The position numbers and the translations under genes were made by a program. A DNA stretch of 64,000 bases, taken from Cordyceps javanica (lineage: Eukaryota > Ascomycota > Sordariomycetes > Hypocreales > Cordycipitaceae). The first letter of the stretch is position 1. Each line of letters begins with the position of its first letter. Shown one piece after another: positions 46,829-58,000 of the stretch. The stretch lies in assembly GCA_036850795.1 (NCBI GenBank), contig JAAECO010000004.1, positions 3,658,001-3,722,000 of the forward strand. The letters run 5' to 3'. The notes beneath the pieces are model-generated. The model did not search any database. It was not told the origin of the DNA and saw nothing but the letters and a program-made list of their open reading frames with translations.

Positions 46829-48628
46829 TCAAAATTCGCAGGGCCCGCAACATCCACAAGGTGGCCCCGTTTGGGGCCGGTAGTATCTTGAAAGCAGCTC
46901 ATCTTCCGGATCTGAGTTGCGCTTCCCATACTGAGACTCCATCCGGCCCATGGTCGCCAGCTCGAACGTTTCACGCTTGGCTCCCGCGTGGTCAAACGAA
47001 GTCTTGCCATGGTGATCAGCCATCCACAGATCCGCGCCGCTCGTGAGAAGGAAGCTGCAGACCATAGGGCGACACAGCTGCTTGTGGTAATCCCCGAAGT
47101 ACGGGCGGCGCATCCGGGGGGGCTCCTCCAGATTCAGATTCGCGGCCGCCAGCATGAGCCCTGTCTGGCCGCTGTGACTGTCGCGGTAGTTGACATCGTG
47201 CCAGTGATCGAGGAGCTCCTTGATCAGGCGGAAGTTGCCGAGCTTCAGGGCCTCACGGAGCACCGCCATACTCTTGTCAGAGCCTCGGCGGAACATGACC
47301 GGGTCATGGTCATTTCTTTGCTGACCGTCATCGTCCATACCGCGGCCGTTGTAACCGAGCACAGGAGTGGCCGCAACGCCGGCGCGCTCTGGGTCCGCCG
47401 CGCCGTGTTTCATCAGATACATGGCAACATGCTCCTGGTCCGCATGAGGCTCCCCCCGACTCTTTCTGTCCAGGGCGGCCTTGAGGGCAGCAATCAACGG
47501 TGTGCCACGACCGTACGGGTCGTCGTAGATGGACACGCCATGCTGATGCAGTCGCCTGACGAGGCACAGGTAGCCCTCAGCGGCCGCGTGGGCGAGAAGC
47601 GTCTGGGAGTCGCCGCAGGAAGCGTTGCGATCCAGACCATTTCTGAACAGCAGCGAAAGACACTCGAACTGACCACTGACGTTGGTGTTTTCGCAATCGG
47701 GAACATAACTCCCTAGCTTCCAAATATTTTGTGGGTGTGTGACAAGATGCTTGAGAAGCTCCTCGGGTATCTTGTCGACGGAGGGCTGATAGTGATTGTT
47801 GCGGATGAGAAACTCCATGCAAGCCGAGTTTCGCGCGTTGGCTGCAGCGAAGATTGGCGCCGCGTACAAGCTAATGAGCCGCGTCTCGTGCTGATTTTCC
47901 CGTTCGTATGGTCCATATGCCTTGGCATGGGCACGTGGATCCGCGCCTGCTTTGATGAGCGCCTCGAGAGTCACTGAATCTTCACGAGTACAGGCCCAAA
48001 ATAGCAGTGAGAACTCATTGATTACCTCATGGTCAGGAGCTCTGCCGATTTCACCAGAGTCGTTCTGATCATTGGGGGCATCTTCCCTTTGAGGGTCTAG
48101 TCCCTCGGCCAGGAGCAGCAGCGCGTCTTTGGGATCTTCTTGCATGAACACTGCGCTCCAACGCGAGTGCTCCAGGACCTTTACGTTGACTCTACGACGC
48201 AAGAGCTCGCGTCTCATAGAGACACTGATATCGGAGGCGTATTTACGCAGTAGGTGGTTGAGACTGGCTTTATCGAATTCGTCTAGTAGGCAGAGCAATA
48301 TGTCTTCGAATTTCTCTTCCACGTGACAGGGCGGCGCACACATTAGTAGAGCTTCATACGTGATGAAGCGAAGAAATTGTTGTTTCATTTCGGGAAAGGA
48401 TCTCAACCAGTTCATCAGCCCAAATTTATTAGAGCGGTCGAGTGCGAAGTAGGGAAAGGTTTGGCGTAGTGGTGTTCCCACGATAGAAGGGGTAAATTCC
48501 CGGTAAAGATATCTACTCAGAGACAAGTAAAGAGCTCTGCAGCAGCTTCTCAGGTCCTTCACCGTGCGCCCTTGCAGATATGCGGCAATCATTTCCAGTA
48601 TATCTTCGCCTAAACGAAGGATATACAT
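46829..48628 (-). CDS. F-box-like ankyrin-repeat protein
   Basis: Intronless, 599 residues. The N-terminus (LGEDILEMIAAYLQGRTVKD, then LRSCCRAL) fits an F-box, which would bind Skp1 in an SCF ubiquitin ligase. Residues ~195-570 carry spaced ankyrin-like units (SLLFWACTREDSVTLEALIK, then AGADPRAHA; APIFAAANARNSACMEFLIR; LLAHAAAEGYLCLVRRLHQH, then GVSI; TGLMLAAANLN; FLLTSGADLWMADHHGKTSF) with long insertions. The C-terminus ends in CGCCGPCEF, an unusual cysteine cluster that might bind metal or be acylated. The family is expanded and fast-evolving in filamentous fungi, and substrates are unknown. First gene of the accessory-looking right part of the window. Confidence 0.82.
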   Translation of the reverse strand: MYILRLGEDILEMIAAYLQGRTVKDLRSCCRALYLSLSRYLYREFTPSIVGTPLRQTFPYFALDRSNKFGLMNWLRSFPEMKQQFLRFITYEALLMCAPPCHVEEKFEDILLCLLDEFDKASLNHLLRKYASDISVSMRRELLRRRVNVKVLEHSRWSAVFMQEDPKDALLLLAEGLDPQREDAPNDQNDSGEIGRAPDHEVINEFSLLFWACTREDSVTLEALIKAGADPRAHAKAYGPYERENQHETRLISLYAAPIFAAANARNSACMEFLIRNNHYQPSVDKIPEELLKHLVTHPQNIWKLGSYVPDCENTNVSGQFECLSLLFRNGLDRNASCGDSQTLLAHAAAEGYLCLVRRLHQHGVSIYDDPYGRGTPLIAALKAALDRKSRGEPHADQEHVAMYLMKHGAADPERAGVAATPVLGYNGRGMDDDGQQRNDHDPVMFRRGSDKSMAVLREALKLGNFRLIKELLDHWHDVNYRDSHSGQTGLMLAAANLNLEEPPRMRRPYFGDYHKQLCRPMVCSFLLTSGADLWMADHHGKTSFDHAGAKRETFELATMGRMESQYGKRNSDPEDELLSRYYRPQTGPPCGCCGPCEF

Positions 48629-49998
48629 GATGTGGGAGGTAGGATTTGACAGATTTGGGATGAGAAAGAGAACTGCTTGGAGCTTACGCTCAAAAGTGAG
48701 GAAAAATTTGGCACGAATGAGTTAAACATCGTCTTGACAGCGCTGATGAGGACACCGAATTAATGAGAAAAGTGCGCAGTCATCAAAGAACCTTGTGGAG
48801 GCAACACAATTACACATGCGAGCTCTCATGTACGAGCGAGGAAAGTATTGCTTCTATGGGAGCAGACCTGTCAGAAGCCATCTCGGAGAGTGTTACAAAA
48901 GCCACGCTTCCATGAGCTGCCGCTGCGTACGCGAAGAAGTTCCTCTGACAGGTCTCCGTGCTACCAAATTGCAAAAATCAGCAGCATGTTGCCCAAACTG
49001 CCAAATTTTGAGAAGCTGCTAACATGTGTTCTTTGTCTTTCTGCCTTTGAACACTTGCTCGCCTCCGAAGCAAGCTTCGCCCAAAGACCGGAGCGGCGCT
49101 ACCTGTCGAGACGGTTCCCAGGGCATCTGCAATCAAAGAACATGCCAATTCCCATTGTTACTCCCTTCACATGCCTACTCTCACAAAGAAAGGGCACTCG
49201 CAATATGCATGTATACAACTTGCCGCTGACTCTGGTCCCCTCCGATAGATATCTCCACCGAGCCTTTCACTGTGCCCATGCAGACAGGTACGAGGACGAA
49301 AACTGACTGCAACTCCAAAATACTTTACACTCGACAGCCGCCAGCATTTAGCTTTGAAATGCACAAGACTGTTACTAGACAATGTGAAGGCGGTAACAGG
49401 ATCGGAGACTGGATTGATATCCCTTGAGTTGAAAATTAACCGCCAGGCATCTGCCTGGAAGTAGTCAGCCAGGCGTAACCCTGGTGTAACCCAGATACGT
49501 CAACTACACCCGTTCCAACATCATTTTGCATTCTGCGCTGAAATGTAGTAGATAATCAATACAAGATATCTCTCCCACGCATATTTCGTCAAGAAAGTAG
49601 CTATCCCCTAGCAGAAACATGTAGTACGGCGCTCGTCTTCTGCTCACCCTTGCATCTGCGAGGCCCCATCTGTAAATACATTGCTCAACTCTGAGAAGTT
49701 GACTCTACGTAATGGAAAAGCCAGAGCGGCTGTCATCACTAGAAATTTTTTCATTTTGACAGTTGTACGACACATCTCAGGCGTCTGTACTGGTCATCAC
49801 ATCATCTACCTACACCCAGACGGGGCTTCACAGAATCAGGCTGCGCAATGCGCCGACGCTTGTAGCAGGGTGGCGCAGCCATGCAACACCAGCATATTCT
49901 TCTTGTAGTGGTTAGCTCTTGCGGTACTTCAAATATATATTACCATAATTTTCCGCCGTGGACTTGAGCCAGTTCTTTGCAGGAACAATCGAGAACCC
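48629..49998. other. Divergent intergenic region
   Basis: About 1.4 kb between the divergent F-box and HET genes. No recognisable coding frame: the 152-codon frame at 48848-49306 has no motif. An AT-rich stretch (AATATATATTACC, near 49932) lies shortly upstream of the HET start and may be a TATA region. Confidence 0.5.
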
Positions 49999-52188
49999 AT
50001 GCAAGCCCTCGTTAGTCAAGCGGGGAAGTCAACACCAATGTCGCAAGACAAATACGACTGCCAAGTCTGCCGCCAACTCTGGCGCATGCTGACCGAGCCA
50101 GACTTCTTTGGCCCCATTGACCTTGGCTCTAGCCGGGAAGCTGCCTCTGCCAACTGCAAGAATCACGGGCCGTTGGTGAGGGACTTTATCGAGCTGCTTG
50201 ACGAGGAGTCACCAGATGTTGGCTTCATCAAACGGCGTTCAGGCCCCGCGGCGACTTTGGTGGAGTCTGTTCAGACGGAAGGACCAACTGTATGGGATTT
50301 GCTTCTGGTCGTGGAAGATACCGCTCCTTCACACCCAGGCACTGGCCGCATTTTACATCCGCAATGGGCAGACCTGGAAATTGTCGCCAAGTGGAAGAAT
50401 GCATGCTTGGCGACGCACGGGACGGCCTGCGAAAATCCCATGAAGATTGAGAATATACGGCCCGAGTTCTTGATAGATGTTGCGCGCAAGTGTATCGTGC
50501 GTGGCTGCGACGTAGAAGGCAGATACCTCGCGCTGAGCTATGTCTGGGGACTCCATCGTCAAGAGGTCCTTGAGCCGAGTGTCCGAGCTCGAATCTTCCA
50601 GCCTGGTTCTCTGTGCCTATCCGAGATACGGAGCAATCTTTCCCCGATCATCGGGCACGCTATGGCTTTGACGAGTGAACTCGAGGAGCGCTATCTGTGG
50701 GTGGACGCCCTATGCATTGACCAGAATGACCATGCACATACCAAAAGGCAGTTGCAGGCGATGGCTGCCATCTATGCTAGTGCATTCATCACAATTACGA
50801 GCGCCGACGGTGACTCCAACGACGGGATCCTGGGCCTCCAAGGTACGTCAGGCCCCCGAGAGCAGCACCAGCACGTCTTTCCATTTGGGGACGAGCAGAT
50901 CTGTGTCAGGAACAACCACCAATTCTTCGACTCGAGGAGAGAAGGGTACTATAACAGAGGCTGGACTTATCAAGAGAGGATGTTTGCGAGCCGACAGATT
51001 CTGTTTTTGTACGACGAAGTTCACTGGAGATGCCAGTGCAGCGTTTGGCACGAGGAGTTGACTCTCAACGCCGAGGTGGAAATCTATATCGACCCGCGCC
51101 CCCGGGTAATCATGGCGGGCTTTCCTGATCTAGGTGCGCTCTCTCATGCCATCGCCGGGTACAATGCAAGGATGCTCAGCTACGAGGAAGATGCTCTGCC
51201 TGCAATTTCTGGCCTCCTCTCCACGATGAGTCGTTCGTTCACAGGCGGCTTTCTGTTTGGCATACCGGAAATGTTCTTTGATCAAGGCTTATCCTGGGGG
51301 CCGTACCAGGGCCTCACCAACCTCAAACGACGCGTCTCGTCGACGCGATCCGCTAACCACAAGCTGACCCCCTGTGACCTACCATCGTGGTCGTGGATCG
51401 GCTGGCAAGGCCTCGTGAACATCAGCGATGATGCAGCGAGGATCAATCCTGGGAATTATGAGATACAGGAGACATACCCTACCACAGTATGGTACTGCGG
51501 CCAATATCCCACAACTGCGCCTTCGAGGAGGCGAAGAATTAGATCCACGTGGTATGACCAGAGGACAAGTCGGAAAGACTTCAACCAACCGCTGCCCGAG
51601 GGCTGGACTCGCCACAGCATCTCCACTTGCGCTTTTCCCAGCGATGAGCCGCCCCTGTATCCAGAAGGCTGCGGAGAGTACGTGTTCAGACATCCAGCCA
51701 TGAACGATCCGGACACTAAGACCAATGACTGGTATTATCCCTTTCCCCTTGCCGACATTCAACCTTCGACACCACCTTTCATGCCGGAGCAGTGGCCGTA
51801 TCTTTTTTGCAAAACACAAAGCGTGCGACTCTGGGCTTTTTGTTTTGAAACTGATCCAAGCGAGCATAACATTGTACCTCTTTGCAACAATCTGGGTGTT
51901 GAAATTGGAAACCTCCACTTTCACAACAGCGAATCGCTCGCGGTATTCCCCAGTGAGCCCCCTGGCAAAGAGCTAGAGCTGGTTGCTTTATGTAGGGTGA
52001 TGAGATATAGCAAGGTCTTCAACGAAGCAACAGATCGATATGATTTACCGATAGTCAGCTACGAGCAAGTGAATGTTCTTTGGATTGAGTGGGAAAATGG
52101 TGTGGCATTTCGCCGCGCGAGTGGCCATGTGTCTGCAAAGGAATGGCAAAAATTGGCAGTAGAAGATATTGACCTTGTACTTGGATAA
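49999..52188 (+). CDS. HET-domain protein (heterokaryon incompatibility)
   Basis: Intronless, 729 residues. An N-terminal Cys/His pattern (YDCQVCRQLW ... NCKNHGPL) precedes the HET domain at about 175-330, with the signature blocks RYLALSYVWG, LWVDALCIDQND and MAAIYASAFITITSADGD, then GWTYQERMFASRQILFL. A ~380-residue C-terminal region follows, including LPSWSWIGWQG, typical of the 'HET plus WSW' group. HET proteins trigger or regulate programmed cell death on non-self recognition, and many are orphan members of large families. No NACHT/NLR, WD40 or ankyrin partner domain is visible. The start at 49999 gives the only full-length frame, with no intron needed. Confidence 0.92.
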   Translation: MQALVSQAGKSTPMSQDKYDCQVCRQLWRMLTEPDFFGPIDLGSSREAASANCKNHGPLVRDFIELLDEESPDVGFIKRRSGPAATLVESVQTEGPTVWDLLLVVEDTAPSHPGTGRILHPQWADLEIVAKWKNACLATHGTACENPMKIENIRPEFLIDVARKCIVRGCDVEGRYLALSYVWGLHRQEVLEPSVRARIFQPGSLCLSEIRSNLSPIIGHAMALTSELEERYLWVDALCIDQNDHAHTKRQLQAMAAIYASAFITITSADGDSNDGILGLQGTSGPREQHQHVFPFGDEQICVRNNHQFFDSRREGYYNRGWTYQERMFASRQILFLYDEVHWRCQCSVWHEELTLNAEVEIYIDPRPRVIMAGFPDLGALSHAIAGYNARMLSYEEDALPAISGLLSTMSRSFTGGFLFGIPEMFFDQGLSWGPYQGLTNLKRRVSSTRSANHKLTPCDLPSWSWIGWQGLVNISDDAARINPGNYEIQETYPTTVWYCGQYPTTAPSRRRRIRSTWYDQRTSRKDFNQPLPEGWTRHSISTCAFPSDEPPLYPEGCGEYVFRHPAMNDPDTKTNDWYYPFPLADIQPSTPPFMPEQWPYLFCKTQSVRLWAFCFETDPSEHNIVPLCNNLGVEIGNLHFHNSESLAVFPSEPPGKELELVALCRVMRYSKVFNEATDRYDLPIVSYEQVNVLWIEWENGVAFRRASGHVSAKEWQKLAVEDIDLVLG

Positions 52189-53657
52189 TCGAGTATCTTT
52201 AATAGTAGTAATACATTGAAATTACTGCTATTTGTGGTGATGAAAGAATGATTTATCATGACGCACAATGGCCAGCTGGTGCACTTGGGGATTGGGCGAT
52301 CGGTATCGCGGGTCTCGGACGTGTAGAGGGGCGGCCAGAGTCATGTAGCGCAATGACTGGTATGCCTTCAATATTGCCTACACTGGCGAGAGAAGAAGCT
52401 ACAAACTGGAGTTTTGTTGGAAAAGATGTCACAAACTTGTATTCTGTCTCTGGGCAGTTCATCAATGAGCGCCTGCATGCCTGTGGCCAAATCTGTAGAG
52501 ATTTAACTACAAAAAACATGCAATGAAATACTGGCGCGATTAATCAACTGTGACAGGCATAGTCTGTGGGCTACAAGTGGCTTGAAAAGGAGCCCATGCA
52601 AAATTATTGCACCTTTTCACACCTCTGAGCCTCATAGTTGCGACAAACCCCAATGGCGACCACACTGGCCAATTGGTCCCGGCTCCATGAAGTAGGAAAA
52701 AAAAATTATACAACAAAAAAAGCGCATCAAAAGCACGAAAAAGATGACATTGCCTGCCTCACTTTGCTTCAATGACTGATATGTTGTCACTTTGGTGGTC
52801 TTGAGTACGAGGGAGACGCCTCAGTGAGTGGTTCATGCAGTTTTACCAAGACACAGGGCTGTGGTGCTTTGGTTCTTGTAGATTCTGTTTGTCAATACGG
52901 GCGCTACGCATCGCCACGTAATGCTCGGTTGCTCAAGCGATTCATCATGCAACTGCTGGACAGACCTGCGTGAGGGTTAGGGTTGACGCTCATGCACTTG
53001 GAGAGTATGGGGATAATGGGGATATGCAAGCTGCCAGTACAAACAATACCACTAACTAATTAGACCCTGCCAGTAACACGATCCACATTAACCATTTTCT
53101 CCGAAAACCTCCTCTTTCCTCCTCGCCTAGCTTGAGGTTGGGTAGTGCAAGCATTTTACCATGATGTGCAGCATGGCAGTTCTCGAAATTCACTCACACT
53201 CGGAATGTCGACCATTTCGTTGACCAACAACTTGAACGCTACACCAATGAAAAAAAAAAAAAGAGAGAGAGAGAGGAAAAAAAGAGCTCTGGTGCCAAAT
53301 CTCAGCAGCGCATAGCACGCAAATTTTCTTCTTCTTTGGAAACTCTGAACTCCAGAGACCTTGAGAGTCATTCGGATCTACACCAAGCAGTCGTCAAGCC
53401 TCGGTAGAATGAAAGATTTCTGCTCGGCACTGATGTGCGCACCATAGAATCTAAATGCCTTTTGACGACCTGCATGCTCAGGCCTGAGCCACATGGTTCA
53501 TCCCCCTTTTTTTGGGCTCGTTGAGAGCCTTGAACCTCTTAACAGCCCTACCAACGATGGGCTATCGGTGTGTGATGGAATCCGAGTGCAATTCTGGGGA
53601 AACAGTAAAAAGCTTCTTATACCACTATAAGAAAAAAGTTCTAGCCCTAAACGGAAC
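52189..53657. other. Intergenic region, no supported gene
   Basis: About 1.5 kb with A runs near 52696 and 53251 and two telomere-like units GGGTTAGGGTT at 52974-52984. Open frames at 52248-52526 show no family motif. The last ~40 bases precede the tRNA. Confidence 0.5.
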
Positions 53658-53761
53658 ATCCCTGTTGCACAGTGGTTAGTGCGTGACTCTTATAAGCCAA
53701 AGATCATTTTGGTTTTATGGTAGACATGTCAAGGTCCGGGGTTCGAACCCCCGCAGGGATA
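53658..53761 (+). tRNA. tRNA-Ile(UAU) with intron
   Basis: Cloverleaf read by hand. Acceptor ATCCCTG (53658-53664) pairs with CAGGGAT (53754-53760), discriminator A at 53761. D stem GCAC/GTGC encloses AGTGGTTA. The anticodon loop is CTTATA with U33 and anticodon TAT at 53691-53693. T arm CGGGG-TTCGAAC-CCCCG (53737-53753). An intron of about 31 bases (about 53695-53725) follows base 37, the canonical place. The anticodon stem has four pairs plus one T-T mismatch at its loop-proximal end. A-box and B-box promoter elements are internal, and a T-rich terminator follows. The intron contains CCAAA/TTTGG self-complementarity. Confidence 0.88.
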
Positions 53762-53777
53762 TTTTTATTTTTTGCTG
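53762..53777 (+). terminator. Pol III terminator of tRNA-Ile
   Basis: T runs (TTTTTATTTTTT) directly follow the mature tRNA 3' end, as expected for RNA polymerase III termination. Confidence 0.8.
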
Positions 53778-55060
53778 CTCTTTTTTGCTCTGACGCTGTT
53801 GCTGCCTGAAAAGCCAAAAGAGAAAAAAAAAAAGAAATAAGAAAAGGACGCTGCTGGCTTTTTGTATTTTATCCACAGCGACGAATTGAATTGCCTTGCG
53901 CATGTGGCTTACAATAGCGCCACTGGTGTGCGACATTGACTGGTAGCCGATGCCCCCTTCTCTGCCTTTTACCTTTTTGCTTTTTGCTTTTTGCTTTTTG
54001 CTTATGGATTTGTCCATAACAGATCATTCGCTTCCAAGTAAACGGTAATAATCACGTAGGTGACGAGGCGATGCTGTGATAATAGATGCTGTGGTAATCC
54101 GCTGGACTATCAAGGTCAGCCGCCTCTATTGTATGTGCTGTCACAGTGACAAAGTAGTCACTGCAGAGCAGGCGCAATGGGCCTCGTATACTTCGAAGCA
54201 ATTCACCGCATGATTGATCCCCATACATTGCTGCTCGAGTATCTGTTGGCCGCAGCCACTGTATTGTATCGGATAGGATATGCCACATCTTCTTTTGTAT
54301 TTTCCAACCACCAGGCGAAACCAGAGGATCAAGGAAACATTGTGTCACATGCCCGGCAGCAACTTCCTCTTCGGAATTGATTCGCTTTTAGATTCCCGTG
54401 AGCTTTTTCTCCTCCGTCGGACAACAACACCAAACGACATGATGGGCTCAAGTAGCAGCGCGCCAGGACAAACAGCCTTGCATTCCCATAGTCGAGCCCT
54501 CGTTCAGTGGCTGCCCGTGATTTGTTTACTTGCGACAAGTCACATTCTGCTGGAGGTAGGCCCCGGTCTTGGCAGAGGGCATTGAAGTGCATTCGCTGTT
54601 GCCTGCATGCAGGAAGCCAAAAAAACAGTCACCATGTGCGGCGCATTCAACCGGCGTTGGGCAGCAGGAGATGCAGCCGAAAATGCACTGCAACCATCCT
54701 TGCAGCCATGTACCAAGTGCTTCATGTTGTTCGAGCGTTTGGAATAGGTCGCCGACCGATGCCTTGTTTGTCCAAGTTAATGCAAGAACAGTGCAAAGCC
54801 TCATTCACTGTTCTTGTGCCTCTGTAGCCTGCTCAGAACAGCGACAGCATTTGGGATGGAAATAAGACGAGTAACTGCTCGAGCTGCTCATGCTCGCATA
54901 AATATACAGAGCAGCCCGTCTGCAATTATCCTTCTCAGGGTCTCCGCGCTGCTCGCAACGGAAAACAAGCTTCACCACAGCAACACCTCGCGTCCGCAAC
55001 ATCACATCATCGATAGGCGTTGCGGCCACTTTTATGTGCGACCTTTTTCTTCCTGTAACG
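53778..55060. other. Intergenic region upstream of the helicase
   Basis: About 1.3 kb. Four perfect CTTTTTG units lie at 53973-54000. A TATA-like element (CATAAATATA, 54897-54906) lies about 155 bp before the helicase start. A minus-strand frame at 53715-54017 only reads through the tRNA. No gene seen. Confidence 0.5.
53973..54000. repeat. Four tandem CTTTTTG units
   Basis: Four perfect seven-base copies; a simple repeat outside genes. Confidence 0.9.
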
Positions 55061-58000
55061 ATGCCGGCTTTAAAGAAAGATGAAAAAGAAAAGCTTCTTG
55101 TCTGGTATCAGGCTCTGCGACCACTCTGCGTTGACCTGATCGGCGACTTTGCGGGCAGAGAGCTGTTTGCCATCCACGGTGAGGCTCTTTTGACGCACTG
55201 CATATCCGAGGCAAAGATCAACTATCGAGGTATGCATCACCCGGTTTTACTTGAAGTATCTCCAGATGCCCAGAATTTCCACTTTCAGGGCAACAGGGAA
55301 AGTGTTGTCGACTGTGCTGACTAGGAACAGATGGCTTCCAGATGCTTCATGCTATTCACGCGGTCGAAGCATTTCTTAGCAATCTCAAGCGACGTGGATG
55401 TCAGTTCCACGTGGTATGGTTTGACAGCCATGAGACGATGTGCAATCCGACCAACTTTTCTGCCGCTGCGTCTGGTTTTCATCGCCTGACTCGGGCAGTC
55501 TTGATCAGACATCTTCGCCATCACTCGGCCGGAAACGAAATTACTTTTGAGTTTCCGACTGTCAAGAGTGATGAATTCCAAAAGTATACTTTGAAAAACT
55601 CTCTCCGTTTCTTTTTGTGCCTTGATGGCTTTAGTTTTGAGGGGCATGCTACGCCGTTTGCCTTTTGGCATCTCGCCTTCATTCATCAAATCGGCGCGAG
55701 AGGCTACAGTGCCGCTCTGATCAACGATTTCGAGTTTAGAAGCTCAAAGGCAAGTTGCAACTGTTTATTTAAACACATCAACCTCATCGTATCCGCATAA
55801 TCCGCTGAAAGTGTACTAATGAGACACTCGATCCAGGCCTTCGCTTCAATGCTCCCACCATCGCAGAGCACTGAAGAATTTCGCATTGCGGAACCGCCAT
55901 CTCTGCTGAAAAGAAGCACAATTACTGTGAATGAGTTGGAATGCAAGGCTGGTCTTGCATGCGATTGGACTCCTTGGACTGACAATGCGCCGCTGTCAGC
56001 AAAAGACATGGTCTCCCTCACGGCCATCTGCAATGTGCTCTTGCACGATTCCAACGTTGCTATGAAGAGATGCGCTGCAGCTTACGTACTCCATCTTTCA
56101 GAAATGAAGCGTTGCAGTCTCGCAGAAAGGCCATGCCCCGTGACGTCGCTAGGATCAGCGCAGCAGAATGGTCTCGACGCGTTCTTCGTTTGCTTCACTG
56201 AGGTCTGCACCGTGATTGTTGAAAACCTCGCGGTACAGGGAAAATGGGATGTTTTTGACCTTTTAGACTCTCGAATCATTCGGCAAATATTCAAGAATTT
56301 GTCAACTTTGAAGCCAGCGACAGAAGTCATTGACGAGGCCAGAAAATTCGCCAAACGAATCAATCTGCTCACCGATGTCGACATCGTCGAGTTTCTTCCG
56401 CAAACATCTGGCCTGGATCTGCCACAGCCTATCAAGACTCTACCAGAATCAAGGAATACCATTCAATCTGTGATGGCATTCAAGCATCCCGTTTTGGACG
56501 AGTATCTGGAGCCAATTCATGTTGTCGCCGAGAACCAGCCAGGGCCAGCAGGTGTCTCCAAGGTATTTCGTGAGCTTTCCCACTGGCACAACGCCAAAAA
56601 GGCTGTCGACCAAAAAGCAATACCTCATCCTCAAGGATATTATCAGCGCTTGAGAAACCAAAAGCTGATGGCTGATACGATTGCTTACTCTGCCAGTCTC
56701 ACCAACTCCGCAGGCAAGATAATCAATCCTGAAACCATTGTCGTTGACTCCAAAGCCAATGCGATTCCCACCAAGCGCAACGCCAGACTAGAGGCTGTTA
56801 GCGGATTGACTGCAAAACCCGTACGGCCCGAGCCCCAGCCGAGGAACAAGAAAAGCTCTGCCAAGAGTGGCCGAGAGAGTGCCCTTAAAGAGGCCGAGAG
56901 AATACAGAATGAGAAGCTCGACAGCAAAGCTCGGGATGTCATGACATTCTGGGATGAGCGTTGCCGCGAGCTCCAGAAAGAGAGGAGCCTGCTACGACGT
57001 TTGGCCAAAACCACCGCCTATCTCGAGGGCCTATCTATTGATGCACGAAGTCTGATCGGGGCTGAAATACATCTCTATGCTTGCCATACGCTGATCGCAA
57101 TGATAGTGGAAAGCAGACAGAAGCAGAGTCACAATTCTGAGATGATATTGTTTGCCAAATTGTGGTCAGCAATGATGGAGGCAGGGAGACTGGAACAGTC
57201 CGTCGAGAGTCTGCGTCTCCTTAAAAAGCTCTCTATCATCCTCCAAATGCCAGTTTCAGCCACCACATCTGACAACCACTTGCTGGCCAATCGTCAGCTT
57301 CCCTTTTCGAGAACTCTGGATAGCGACTTGCGACTGCCTGCGAAGCCTCTTTACTTCCAGTTGGAACACTGTGGCCCGATTTTAGAGAGGAGCTTTGATG
57401 CTGCTCCCGATTCTCGCGTGCCTAATTTTATCCCTGACGCATGGCAGCGAAAAGTGCTTGACGCCGTTGACGCCGATAAAAGTCTCTTTGTTGTCGCTCC
57501 CACATCTGCTGGCAAAACGTTCATTTCGTTCTACGCCATGAAGCAAGTACTACAGTCGAGCGACGACGGTATTCTTGTCTACGTCGCCCCTACAAAGGCA
57601 CTTGTCAACCAGATCGCTGCAGAAATCCAGGCGCGGTTCTCCAAGTCATACCATCACGAAGGTCGGTCGGTATGGGCCATCCATACTCGAGACCACAGAA
57701 TAAATAACCCGACGGGCTGCCAGATCCTTGTGACCGTGCCGCATATTCTGCAAATCATGCTGCTGGCGCCTTCGAATGCAGAAAATGCCAAGTCGTGGTC
57801 TGCGCGAGTGAAGAGAATCATTTTTGATGAGATCCATTGTATTGGCCAGGCTGAAGACGGTGTCATTTGGGAGCAGCTTCTGTTACTTGCGCCTTGCCCA
57901 ATCATTGCGCTGTCAGCCACTGTCGGCAATCCGAGTGAGTTTATGCGGTGGCTAGAGGCTTCTGAAAAAGTGAAGGGGCGGGAAATGGAGATGATTCTGC

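Noticed and set aside
53715..54017. 100-codon minus-strand frame ending GFEPRTLTCLP
   Set aside because: This is the familiar false peptide from reading a tRNA antisense (the T-arm gives GFEPRT).
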